From Benincasa hispida (lineage: Eukaryota; Streptophyta; Magnoliopsida; Cucurbitales; Cucurbitaceae): 64,000 nt of DNA. Within the stretch, counting starts at the first letter, position 1; every line of letters begins with the position of its first letter. Below the pieces are notes generated by a model. That model was not told where the DNA came from, did no database searches, and saw only the letters and a program-made list of their open reading frames with translations. A program made the position numbers and the translations under genes. Shown piece after piece: positions 45,434-56,650 of this stretch. The stretch spans positions 48,524,193-48,588,192 of the forward strand of contig NC_052353.1 in the NCBI RefSeq assembly GCF_009727055.1, read 5' to 3'.

Positions 45434-47828
45434 TGTGAACCCCGAATCCTAATTTCTCTACTTGAGTATGTTCCCTACTAAGACTAGTGTGATGAGTAGG
45501 TTGATGTGGAAACTAGTGTGGAATGGTAGAGGAAAAAGTGGAGATTTGAAGGAAAGAGGAGATTTGGAAGTTTAACTCTTGGGGAAAATTTGGAAATTTT
45601 GGCTAAGTATAGAATTTTGTGTGGGATGCGTTGGAAGGGACCAATGAATTGGAAGGGTATGTTGGATGATGGATGTGTTGGATGATGGATGCGTTGGATG
45701 CGTTGGATGCATTGGTGAAGGAAAGAAAATGGAAGTGAGGCATTGGGATGGCGCGAGGATTGGAGGGTGGCATGCATCGAGCAACCTCGGCCAGAGCCCA
45801 CACAATGCGTTGAGTAGTCTCGGCCAGCGCCCACACAATGCGTCGAGCAACCTCGGACAGACGCCCCTGCCATGGGTCGAGCGACCATGCGTTGAGTGCC
45901 CTGTCAAGCGGCCACACCCTTGTGTCAAAGTAGCACGCCCATGCGCATAAGCACCCAACAAAGCATCAAGGTGCCGCGCACAGCTCATGCAGCCAAGCAC
46001 ACCCATGCGTCGAGCGGCCAGCCCATACAGTGCGCCTATGCGTTGGTGGCCAGCCCCATGTGCCCATGCCAAGCAAGCCGTGCGAGTGAGCCATGCGTCG
46101 AGGATGGACGGTCACCCTATGCGTTGGTGATGGTTAGCTCCTTGCGATGGCTAAGTTGAATTGTAATGATTGTGAATTGGATTGCTATGCGTTAAGTAGA
46201 GGCTATGCATTGTTTATGGACTAGGCGTTGAGCATCCATGAGTTGGGCGCATATAAGGGTGAGGTCATATAGAAAACGTCATCAAAACCATGTGTCTTCT
46301 TAGGAGGAAAGCCTTAAGCCTTAAGAATTTGAGGTGGTGGCATCAGATTGGAGGCTCATGCGTTAGCAACATGGAGAAAAGCTTGAAGGGATCGGGCTGG
46401 AAACTTAGAAGAAGACAGAAGGGTCAGGCTGTAGGGTCAGCTTGAGCCAGTCTTAAAGATTATGTGATTCCGGCCAAATCACGAGGATTTTTGAGCTCAT
46501 ATTTTAGGGTAAGGTTCCTGAGACATTGTATAATATTTTTGTAGAAGGAAGTATTTCAAAATAAGGTACAGAACTATGAGCAATCTAAGCTGAAAATTGA
46601 ATCTGGATTCTAGGGGTGAAAAGGGAGTCCGAGGTAGAAAAGGGCGCTACTAGAGTGAAAAGCTCCTAAGTAATCAAGGTGAGTGGCTAAAACGTTTTGA
46701 CTAAAACATTTTCTTAAAATTTTTTATTACAACATGTTATAGAAAGCATGTTTTAAAGAAGATTATTCTCATGCCAGCTAGTTTTACAAAGTGAATTCCA
46801 AGCAAACCTTGAGTTATGTTTTAAGTGCATGCATGTGTTAGAAATTATTGAAAAGCGATTTATATGTGTAAGATATACTCAGCATGCATTAGCACCTTTA
46901 AAGCCATGTTTTTATACGTGTTATACTTTACATTCTTTAAAGAGAAAGTCATTTATGACTAGTTTTATTTAAAACGCGATACCGAAGGACATTTGAGAAG
47001 GTATCCGCCCAACTAGATACTGAAGGACATTTGAGAAGATATCTATTGGTACTAAAGGACGTTTGAGAAGGTACCAAACCAACCAGATACTGAAGAACGT
47101 TTAAGAAATTATCTGAACAGAAGTACGTAAGGTATAACAGTACTTAATATGGCCACGTGCACGTAGGTAGTTAGAGTTAGAGATTGAGCAAAAGGGTTCT
47201 CTCTTGACTAGCAGTTGGTGTTGGAATTCTTTTATCCACAGTAAGGGTTATTCTCAACTGAGAAATAGTTTTAATATTTTATGATTAAAACAACTTTATA
47301 TGTTTAATGCTTGGAAAATGTTTATACTGCAGACTGTAGAATCTTATATTTTAGTTAAACTCTTTATTGAGATTTGCATGAGAATCAATTATCTTTCTTA
47401 AGTCACTCACTGGGCGTAAGCTCACCCCGTTTTCAAATGTTTTCTTCTTTTCCTCCCACAGGTAGTGGCCAAATCCTCTGAAGATTGCTCTGCATCTTCT
47501 CTGCCACTAAAGGAATAAGAGATTTGTAACCTGTCGGTTTAGGTGGTTACTGTTAATTTTGTACACATGTTACTGTTGTTCATATAGGGACTAGGGTTTT
47601 TGGGTTTTGGGGATTTGTAAATCTAGTGTTGTAATGACTCTAAATATGTTATGTTTCTAAATTAATAAATTGTTGGCCTAAAGACATTCTGCTATATATA
47701 GTTTATATTTTGGTATTAGAGTTATTCTACAAGAATTATTAGGCAGTAAGTGTCAGCCAAAGGGTTGATAACTGCTGCAGTCATAACCTTTCTCAGCCTT
47801 AGAGGTTGGTCTTGGGTGGGGTGTGACA
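45434..47828 (+). mobile_element. Chromovirus-like (Tekay/Del type) solo LTR
   Basis: The insert starts TGTGAACCCCGAATCC and ends GGGTGGGGTGTGACA, with flanks GAACC (45429-45433) and GAGCC (47829-47833), one mismatch. The ending and the repeated CTGAAGGACATTTGAGAAGG words are typical of Tekay/Del LTRs. It has a GC-rich core (about 45660-46150) with short tandem repeats such as GGATGCGTT and GAGCAACCTCGG. No gag or pol is present, so it is a solo LTR; the long minus-strand frames here come from the GC-rich repeats. Confidence 0.82.
46979..47119 (+). repeat. Four ~35-bp tandem units in the solo LTR
   Basis: Each unit reads GATAC-GAAGGACATTTGAGAA followed by GGTATC and a short variable spacer. 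Alternate units show GATACT and GGTACT variants. Confidence 0.85.
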
Positions 47829-48424
47829 GAGCCAATGCCAGAAGTCCACAGTCTCATCAACACAAAGATCTTGAGATAGCTTCTCAAGGATTCTCCTCAC
47901 TGCCTCGAGCTTCCACTTAAACGACCCCTTATCGCTCTGTAAGCGCCGCGCAGCCCAAGCCAAAGAAGCAACGTAAAGATGACAAAAGCAGGGAAAATGT
48001 CCAAGAGCAATCAACACAAGACCAAATACCCTTGGACCCCTTACCTTTAGTTATTCGCCCTCCAAGCCCACCTATGAAACCCTTTTCCCCACTCTCGAGA
48101 CACTTTACAAATCTCCTCCTCGCACTAGATTCACCCAACGCACTCCCAACAGCATCTTCCCCCCATTCATCTCCACAACATATTTCTCCTCCATCGCCGC
48201 ATGTTGACGACCAACACAGTTTGGGTGAAGGCACTTCCGCTCAACCTTAAACCGTTGATTGTGAAACATCGCAGGTGCATCCCTCCACCACAACCCTTGC
48301 TACTGACCTAGCAGAGATGCATTCTCTTCTCTCTCATCAACAAGATTCTTCTACTAAAGAATAACGGAGTTACAAGAGATCCACGCAGAGTGCAACGCAG
48401 TATTGCGATGACGTGGCAGGTGCT
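47829..48424 (+). pseudogene. Athila envelope-like ORF of X, second part
   Basis: Text following the solo LTR continues the envelope-like frame (MPEVHSLINTKIL, comparable to the VDGLIDIKAVRRL end of the Y domain) and then a Pro/Ser/His-rich tail with shifts and stops. The gene ends without a clear stop of its own near 48424. Confidence 0.65.
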
Positions 48425-49761
48425 GATCAATATTCAATGCAATATTTTCTGATCCACCTGAACCAGAGACAAATGGCGGAGTGCAACCATGAATACTTTA
48501 ACTTTTTGACAGCCAATTTGCATGGTCCCATGGTGCCTCCCCATTTACAACAACCTCTGCATTTTTGAAGAAGCTCCTTGAGTTCCTCCATAAAATCCTC
48601 CTCCAGAGCCCCTTCCACAACTCTAAATTTGGGGGTGTGCCATCTTCTAATAAATGTGCAATTTTTCATTTGCAGCCATTTCTTTATTTGTTCATTATTT
48701 TATGTATAGAAGCTTACCTTGATTTTTTTTGTACATGCTTAAATTTTGTGTTGCGATGATTGTAATTCTTTTTATACTTAGTAATTTTAATACAACTGAG
48801 TAACTATTCTTTCCGTATGCATTAGCCTATTTACTTATCATCCTTTGTCAATTATTGCGATATTCCTTGTCTTTTATTTTGCGTTATTAATTGCGCTGCC
48901 ATGATGAGTAGTATGCATACCCTTAGCAACATTTCTTACACTTTGCACTTTCTGACTAACACTTAGATAATTTGTAGTAATAGCACTGCTTTACCTTCTC
49001 TATTTCAAAACTCTGCTCAAATCTTCTTTTCAAAATTTTGACTATGTGTTTTGTCTTTTCTGTCCAAAACAATGCAATGAGGGCCTTGTGCAACTCTAAA
49101 TTTGGGGATGGGGAAGGTCTGAGCAGATGTAGTCATTATTAGGAAAATGCATTCATCATAAAAAAAAAAAAATCATAAAAACTCCAATGTCAGCGTAATG
49201 GAAAATCCTAACCTGATAAGAGTTAAGTCGTGAAATGAACCTTCTCGTAGTTGGATTTTCGCATGTCACCCATGGGAGCAAGTCAAAACGAAGGTAGGTT
49301 TCCAAGATCGACGCAATATGAAAAGAAAAAAAAAGAGAGAAAATAAGAATACAATAGACAACTCCTCTGACCAGCAAAAGTAAAACTTAGTTGAAAAACG
49401 AGAGTTGAAGTTGAGATTGGTACAAAACCGTAGTTGGATGCTCGCATGACACCTGAGGGAGCAAGCCAAAACGAAGGGTGGACCATGATCAATAGTCTCT
49501 AATAATGATGCAAACCAGACCACCGCATAAAGACACACCTAGTTGTTTTTGCAAGAAGAGGTAAATAATGTAGAGCATGTTTGTTGTATAAAAGAATAAA
49601 GTAGAGCATGTTGATGAATTGTTAAAGAATAGAAGGAAATTGTGTTGTTAAGTAATGTTGTAGAGGTGGAGCATTCGGAGCAGCCAATCGACGCAAAGTT
49701 AGGATAGGAATTTAGCAAAATTTCCTGAGTTGATGATATGCTTGAGGATAAGCATATATCT
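48425..49761 (+). other. 3' untranslated region of X with paired conserved motif
   Basis: Non-coding. Two TCTAAATTTGGGG-like tracts precede the true polypurine tract (near 48619 and 49094). Copies of the 45-nt motif lie at 49248-49294 and 49431-49477, with TAGTTGGAT-TTCGCATG-CACC and GGGAGCAAG-CAAAACGAAGG. Confidence 0.75.
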
Positions 49762-49774
49762 AAATTTGGGGGTG
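49762..49774 (+). other. Polypurine tract of element X
   Basis: AAATTTGGGGGTG directly precedes the LTR start TGATAACTTATAG. In this position it would prime plus-strand DNA synthesis. Confidence 0.85.
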
Positions 49775-51132
49775 TGATAACTTATAGAAATACAAGTTAT
49801 TTATGCTATTTTATTTAGATATTGCGGCAAAAAGAGAGGAAAGTTGTGTTGATAGTATAAGAATTGGCTTAGAAATACGAAAATTATGAAATGTCGTAAA
49901 CACATCCACTAACCCCATTGCGATGGCGAAATAGAATATTTCAGTCTCTGTTTTACAGGAAATAGGTCACCGCATGCGTTAATGGCTCGAAGACAAAATG
50001 TACAACGTATCTACATCACATGTGCCAATCGATCAAGAACAAAGAGATGATCAACGCAATGATCGTGCATGCGACGATCGATCATGAACTTTAGCGATCA
50101 ACGCATTTCAACCGCATGCGATAATAAAAAACAACACCGCATGTGGCGATCGATCAAAGATGTGAAGAGCAACGCATTCGCGGATGATTCTGACAAGTGT
50201 ACAACTTTTTGTTGTGCAATTCTGACGGATTTATCGTGGAGCAGAGAGGAATTTTCCATTATGCCATGGCAGAAATTACCATAATTATACAGTGGGGACC
50301 ACAAATTCAAAGAGCCAAGGTCTTGTCTATAAATAGCTTCCTCAAATTCGCTGAAAGATATACTGGGAGAGAGGCTAGTCTGAAGAGACTTTACAGAGTA
50401 AATCCCGAAGAACTACAAGACAAGGCTGAAAATGAGTCTCCGAGCAAGGAATTCTTTCGATTCCCGATGCTGAAACTCTATGCAAAAGGTCAATTCTACT
50501 GGGAAAGCAAGCCTGAAAGGGAAGCTTTCCTCTCCACCACATCCATACGCTGGCAAGCACAAGTCTCCGATTTGGATCTGTGTCAAGACGTTAACACTCT
50601 TTTCGTATTTGTTTCTATTCTCTAATTCATCTTCTGTGTTCATCTTCTTTAATCCCTCATTCACAAACATGTATCAAACACTGAATTTTAGAATTAAATG
50701 TTATCATCGTCATCATTATCATCTCTCTGTCTCTTTCTATACATTTATCATCCATTTTCTCCATGATGTGTTCTTAATCTCCAGGGTAAACAACAAGAAT
50801 TAAGCAAGTGAGTCAATCTGTGTCAAGGAATCAATTAAGTTTAGCTAAAGCATGCTCGATGGCATCTTCACCTGTGAGAGCAGAAGTGAAGATATTATTC
50901 CGCCTGTCGAGAGAAGGTTGGAAGAATGCGTTAACTAAAGTGAGAAGTAATTCCAAAGATGGAAACAACCTTGCATTCATCACGTTCATCTCTGTTTCAC
51001 CATTGACGTATGGGAACACGCCCGACCACTGAAAGGTGTACGCCAAGGGAAAGCGGAACCTTAGTTACGTCCTTAACACGATTGACGAACTTGCGATGTT
51101 TTTACTTTTTACTCATTCTCTTTTTGCCTCAT
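49775..51132 (+). mobile_element. 3' LTR of X, first part
   Basis: It matches the X 5' LTR from its start to GCCTCAT, where element Y was inserted (TSD CTCAT, 51128-51132). The TATA box TATAAATA is at 50328-50335. The rest of the LTR lies at 62541-63078. Confidence 0.9.
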
Positions 51133-52033
51133 TGATAACTTGTAAAAATACAAGTTATCTTTGCTTTTTAGTTGGAACAATTAGAGTTTTTAATGATAAA
51201 TTCTCCTCATTTTTAATAGAAACACATGGATTTACTTGAAAAATAGTAAATTCATGTAAAAGAAGTTTTATCACTAATTATCGCGGCGCTAACGCACTAC
51301 TTTGCAGGATTTCAACGCAAGAACTGACAACAACGCATTAGACAAGTGCCGCAGAAAACACGCTAGCACATGAGCCATGCGTCGGAGGGAATTCAACGCA
51401 TACAAGATTCGTTACTGGTGTTTCTTGCATTCTATGTTTTAGCTAGCGTGGGAGGCTAGAGATAGACTTACTGGTCTCTAGGGTCTTCAGCTAGAGATAG
51501 ACTTACTGGTGTTTCTTGCATTCTATGTTAGACGCATACAGCCTAGAGATAGACTTGTATGTCATTTGCATTGAGAAATGTGGAATGGAGTCTAAGGCAT
51601 GAACAGAAAGATAAGCAAACCATCCCATTTCATCCACACTACATAAGTTGTGTACAAGTATCTTTAACCGGCACGTCCACTTACAAAAATTCCATTCTCA
51701 CATGAACCATCATTTTCCACTCAGCTCTTTTGTATCACGTTGCATAGGCATAGCATGTTAGTGTAAATAACACATCTTTTGCATTTATTTAGGAAAACCC
51801 CTACTGCAAGTACAACACATTCTCTGTGTTTAGTGAACTGAATCCCTGTGTTCGACCCTGGACTTGCCAGGAACCTAGATTAGATTTATACTTGGGCTTA
51901 ATCTAGGAAAACTTGAACGCCATTTTAAAGAGTTGTGTGCTCTCTGTGTATAACTCTAATGCCCCGAAGCATTGCACATATTTGGACGCATCAAGGCACA
52001 ATACAACACTCATACTTAGAATTTATTTTTCCA
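51133..52033 (+). mobile_element. 5' LTR of Y with a promoter-removing deletion
   Basis: It starts TGATAACTTG and follows the 3' LTR to GATTCGTTACT (51416), then skips to the text found after 61957 in the 3' LTR, losing 706 bases including the TATA box. Around the junction, pieces of CTAGAGATAGACTTACTGG are repeated. Similarity ends at TTTTTCCA (52033), about 50 bases before the true LTR end. Confidence 0.87.
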
Positions 52034-53277
52034 AGGGCTTGGTCATTTCAAGGGCTTGGTCAAGAACTGTCCGAACCACTGACTACCTTTGACTATTTAG
52101 ATGGAGAATTTTAGGTCGAACTAAACAGGGCGTCACAGATGGCAGCAGACGTATCAGCAGCCAGAGTACTGATGGAAAAATTCTATACTGAAGCTAAAGA
52201 AATATTAGATCGCATTGCCAAACATAACATGGAGTGGGTAGGTGACACATATGATGGAAGATATGATAGACGAAGAAGATCTCAGAACATTAACTCTGTT
52301 GATGCCAACGCAATAGCCACGCGCTCCGCTAAAATGGCTACCATGAGCAACCTTCTACAGAACATAACACTAGGTAACGCACCGAACTAGCAGAAGGTGA
52401 ATCAAGTGGAGGCGTTAGGGCAACCCAGGGTAACCTAAATCTCATGATCGATCAAGTGGGATTCGGAGATTTTCACTCATATGCTGAGTGTCCTTAGAAC
52501 CCTCAGTCAGTATGTTTCATCAAGAATAACCCATTTTCTAATACTTATAACCTTGGATGGAGAAACCATCAGAATTTTTCTTGGATAGGAGGAAATCAGC
52601 AAGAGCACCACCCAGGCGCGAGCCATCAACAAAGGAATGGACTGCCACCTGTCTTTCAACAAACGCATCAACAGCCCTTCAATAGAGGTGGCCACGCATT
52701 GAGTTCTGGAACTCCGTTGGAAAACCTATTGAAGGAGTATATAGCCCAGAACAACGTAATGCTAAAGAGCCAGGCATCATCAATCAGAAACCTGGAACTT
52801 CAGATTGGGCAGATTGTAAGCGAGTTGAAAAGCAGGCAACCAGGCGTTCTACCCAGCAATACAGAGACACCTAGGAATAATAACGGGAAAGAGCAATGTC
52901 ACGCAGTAACGTTGCGGAGTGGAAGAGCCCTAGCAGAAAGAAAGATGAATCCAAGAAACAATAGTCCTTCGAAAGAACGCATTACATGTACAATGGATCA
53001 GGAAGAGAGAATGCCAGAAAATACAAGCCATTTGGAAACCGACACATCTAACGTGGGAAAGCAGGAGGTGCTTGTGAATGCACCATTCCCCAGGCGTCTG
53101 ATGAAGAAGAATGATGAACATCAGTTCAAGTGCTTTCTCAAGCTTTTAAAGCAGCTACACATTGACATTCCACTCATAGAAGCTTTGGAGCAGATGCCAA
53201 CATACGTGAAGTTTTTGAAGAACATTTTGACGAAAAAGAGAAAAGTCAGTGAGAAAGTAGTAATAGCACTAACGTAG
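52034..53277 (+). pseudogene. Athila-type gag remnant of Y
   Basis: Only the C-terminal half remains, from KGLVKNCPNH onward. It contains AADVSAARVLMEKFYTEAKE and ILDRI. The zinc knuckle keeps only its final HSYAEC portion; the first two Cys are gone. Then NPFSNTYNLGWRNHQNF, SQASSIRNLELQIGQIVSEL and a linker with PFPRRL and KCFLKLLKQLHIDIPLIEAL toward protease. Stops near 52389, 52497 and 53275 interrupt it. A repeat AAGGGCTTGGTCATTTC marks the deletion end. Confidence 0.85.
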
Positions 53278-53895
53278 GAATGCAACAAGCTACCACAGAA
53301 GCAGAAGGACCTAGGGAGCTTCACAGTTCCTTGTTCAATTAGAGGATTAGATGTGGGTCATGCATTGTGCGACCTAGAAGCAAGCATCAATATCATTCCC
53401 CTTTCAATTTTTAAGAAATTGAGGATTGGCGAGGCACAACCTACTTTTATCACCCTTCAACTCGCTGACAGGACAATTAAGTACCCGGAAGGGAAGATTA
53501 AAGATGTTTTGGTAAAGGTTGACAATCTCATATTCCCAGCAGACTTCATTATTCTGGATTATGAAGTAGATAGGGAGGTTCCAATCATCCTTGGACGCCC
53601 TTTCTTAGCAATTGGGAAAGTTCTAATTGACATGCATAAAGGTTAGCTAACCATGCGCGTGGATAATGAAGAGGTGAAATTTAATGTGCTCAACGCATTA
53701 AAATTCCCAGACTGTGATGATTTTCAGCTAAACAATATTGAATTGACTGAAGAAGAGACTCGAGTATGTGAAGTTCTCGCGCTGGAGGGAACTCTGAAGG
53801 AATCCGAGCCGCCAAGTCTGAGTGAGCGACAGACAAAGCCATCGCATCCTTCACTCGAACAACCACCTGAACTCGAATTAAAACAGTTACCCTGA
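53278..53895 (+). pseudogene. Athila-type protease of Y with altered active site
   Basis: The domain contains GSFTVPCSIRGL, then ALCDLEASINIIPLSIFKKL, LQLADRTIKYPEGKIKDVLV, and VPIILGRPFLAIGKVLIDMH, complete in outline for an Athila retropepsin. The active site DLGA, intact in V, reads DLEA here. An in-frame stop at 53643-53645 separates the domain from the linker to RT. Confidence 0.88.
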
Positions 53896-54708
53896 CATTT
53901 GAAATACGCTTTTCTTCGAACTAATAATACATTGCTTGTTATCATTTCCGCTAATCTCACAAAGCCTAATGAAGATTCACTCTTGCAGATGTTGAAGAAA
54001 TATACACGCGTAATAGGGTGGACACTTGCAGATATTCGTGGAATAAGTCCATCCTATTGTATGCACAAAATTAGGCTGGAGGAGGAGAAGACGGGGTCAA
54101 TCAAGCCTCAAAGAAGGCTTAATCTTATTATGAAAGAGGTGGTCAAAAAGGAGATTCTGAAATGGCTGGACGCGGGAGTTATTTATCCGATATTCGACAG
54201 CAGTTGGGTTAGTCCAGTTCAATGCGTTCCCAAGAAAGGGGGAACGACCATGATAGTAAACAGCAACAATGAACTCATTCCTTCAAGAACTGTCACAGGC
54301 TGGCAAATTTGTATGGATTATCGAAAATTCAACGCAAAAACTAAAAAGGACCACTTTCCACTTCCTTTCATCGATCAGATGCTTGATAGACTTGCAGGTA
54401 AAGAGTTTTATTGTTTTCTCGATGGTTATTCTGGTTACAACCAGATTTTAATAGATCCGGAAGATAACCAGAAAACCACGTTCACTTTCACCTTTGGCAC
54501 TTTCGCATTCAGACGCATGCCCGTGGAAGTCTTTGGAGATTCATTCCAATCATGCCTGGATAACTTCGAAGCCGTCCTCGCTCGGTGCGAGAAAAAAAAC
54601 TTAGTACTGAATTGGGAAAAATGTCACTTTATGGTGACAGAAGGAATTGTTTTGGGGCATAAAGTATCCAAGGCTTCTTGGAAGTGGATGAAGCCAAGAT
54701 TGATATAA
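53896..54708 (+). pseudogene. Athila-type reverse transcriptase of Y lacking the catalytic box
   Basis: A long open frame carries DIRGISPSYCMHKI, EVVKKEILKWLDAGVIYPI, SPVQCVPKKGG, ICMDYRKFNAKTKKDHFPLP, LDRLAGKEFYCFLDGYSGYN and TFGTFAFRRMP. It then runs straight into VEVFGDSFQSCLDNF and LVLNWEKCHFMVTEGIVLGH. In Athila RT about 40 residues with the FGLCNAP...F(M)DD part lie between RMP and the FGDSF segment. They are missing without loss of frame, so the enzyme cannot be active. Confidence 0.88.
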
Positions 54709-55300
54709 TAGCAAAACTTCCACGACCAGAAAATGTCAAAATATTAAGAAGTTTTCTAGGACATGCTGGCTTCTATAGACGGTTCGTCAGAAGCTTTTCT
54801 CAGATTGCGCGACCTCTGAGCGCATTATTGGAGCGAACCGGCCCTATTTTTTTAAAAGACTGCACTGACGCGTTCGAAACCTTGAAGTATGCATTGACAA
54901 CAGCCCCAGTGTTGATAGCACCGGACTGGACATAGCGTTTCATTCTTATGTGTGACGCGAGTAATGTTGTAGTGGGAACTATGTTAGGGCAGAAGAGGGG
55001 AAACTTGATACATCCCATCTTCTACGTGTCCCAATCATTAAATGACTCTCAGGAACACTATACAACTATTGAGAAAGAGATGTTGGCTGTAGTATTCGGT
55101 ATTGAAAAATTTCGTTCTTACTTAGTTGATGCATCGGCCACCATATATACCGACCACTCAGCCATCAAATTACTGATGAGCAAGAAGGATGCAAAGCCGA
55201 GACTGATAAGATGGGTTCTACTACTATAGGAATTTGACATTGACATCCAAGATAGAAAGGGAACAGAAAATCAGGTGGCTGACCACTTGTCCAGGCTAGA
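54678..55300 (+). pseudogene. Athila-type RNase H of Y
   Basis: Frames give RSFLGHAGFYRRFVRSFSQI, ARPLSALLERT, VLIAPDWT, MCDASNVVVGTMLGQ, THE-HYTTIEKEMLAVVFGIEKF region, and YTDHSAIKLLMSKKDAKPRL, the thumb/RNase H part of a Ty3/gypsy pol. Stops at 54933-54935 and near 55228 interrupt the frame. Confidence 0.85.
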
Positions 55301-56650
55301 AAATCAAGAAATGCAAGTTCAAGAAAATGACATTAAGGACGCATTCCCTGATGAGAGCCTATTTAGAATTGAAGGTAGGGAACCTTGGTATGTTGATATA
55401 GTTAATTACTTGATCACCAAGTAGTTCCCTGAAAGCTTCAATTCCCAGCAGAAGAAACGACTAGTCCATAACAGTAAGTTTTATTTCTAGGACAAACCGT
55501 TTCTATACAAACAAGGCCCAGACTCTATACTACGTCGATGCGTCCTAGAGGAGGAGACACAACGTATCCTGACCGAGTGTCATAATTCTTCTTATGGTGG
55601 GCAAAGGACTACGGTGAAAGTCTTTCAATGCGGTTACTTTTGGCCCACCCTTTTTAAGGACGCACAAGAGTTTGTTAAAAATTATGACCCCTGCCAACGC
55701 ACAGGGAATATTTCTACAAGGGATGCAATGCCCTTGAATAATATTCTTGAAGTGGAGTTGTTTGATGTCTAGGGCATAGATTTTATGGGCCCGTTCCCTC
55801 TGTCTTGTGGTCAGCAGTATATCCTGTTGGCTGTGACTATGTATCTAAGTGGGTAGAGGCAGTAGCCTGTGACAGAATGATGCGTCTACTGTATCTGTAT
55901 TTCTTATCAGGAATATTTTCACACGCTATGGAACGTCGAGAGCTCTGATAAGCAATGAAGGTACGCACTTTATCAATCGCATCGTTTCAAAATTACTTAA
56001 AAAATATAATGTCAGGCACAAGATTACTACCGCCTACCACCCTCAGACAAACGGTCAGACAGAAATTTCAAATCGAGAAATCAAATCAATTCTGGAAAAA
56101 GTCGTCAGCATAACGCAGAAGGATTGCGCACAGAGGATGGATGAAGGACTTTGGGCCTACAGGACTACATACAAAACGCCTATAGGTATGTCTCCTTACT
56201 CAATTTATTTGGTAAAGCATGTCATCTTCCCGTAGAGTTGGAGCACAAGGCATTTTGGGCAATAAAAAAGTTGAACATGAATCTGGATGCGGCGGGCGTT
56301 CAACGCAAGCTTCAGCTCAACGATCTCGAAGAATGGCGAATGAACGCATATGAAAACAACAAGATTACAAGGAAACAAAGCGTTGGCACGACCAACGCAT
56401 CAGCAAGAAGGTACTTGTTGGATAGAAAGTTTTATTGTTCAACTCACGCTTGCGTCTGTTTCCATGGAAATTGAAATCTAGATGGTCTGGGCCCTTCATA
56501 ATTAAAACGATCTTTCCTTACGGTACTGTGGAATTAATGCAAGAAGATGGCACTGATACATTCAAAGTAAACGGCCAAAGGGTTAAGCCGTACTTTGAAG
56601 ACGAAGTGGAATTCCAAAAGTCGTCTCTTGCGCTACGCGAGACAAGTTGA
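55301..56650 (+). pseudogene. Athila-type integrase of Y, decayed
   Basis: The region follows ENQVADHLSRLE. The zinc-binding part reads CHNSSYGGQRTTVKVFQ and YDPCQRTGNIS, so the second His (normally GGHHAGDRTA) and one Cys of the HHCC finger are lost. The core begins with a stop in DVxGIDFMGPFP and is broken repeatedly; [20 protein letters not shown] and the C-terminal SRWSGPFIIKTIFPYG and VNGQRVKPYF remain readable. Confidence 0.85.

Noticed and set aside
45484..46072. Overlapping minus-strand frames of 94-166 codons
   Set aside because: They lie in the GC-rich tandem repeats of a solo LTR and read as low-complexity peptide in several frames at once.
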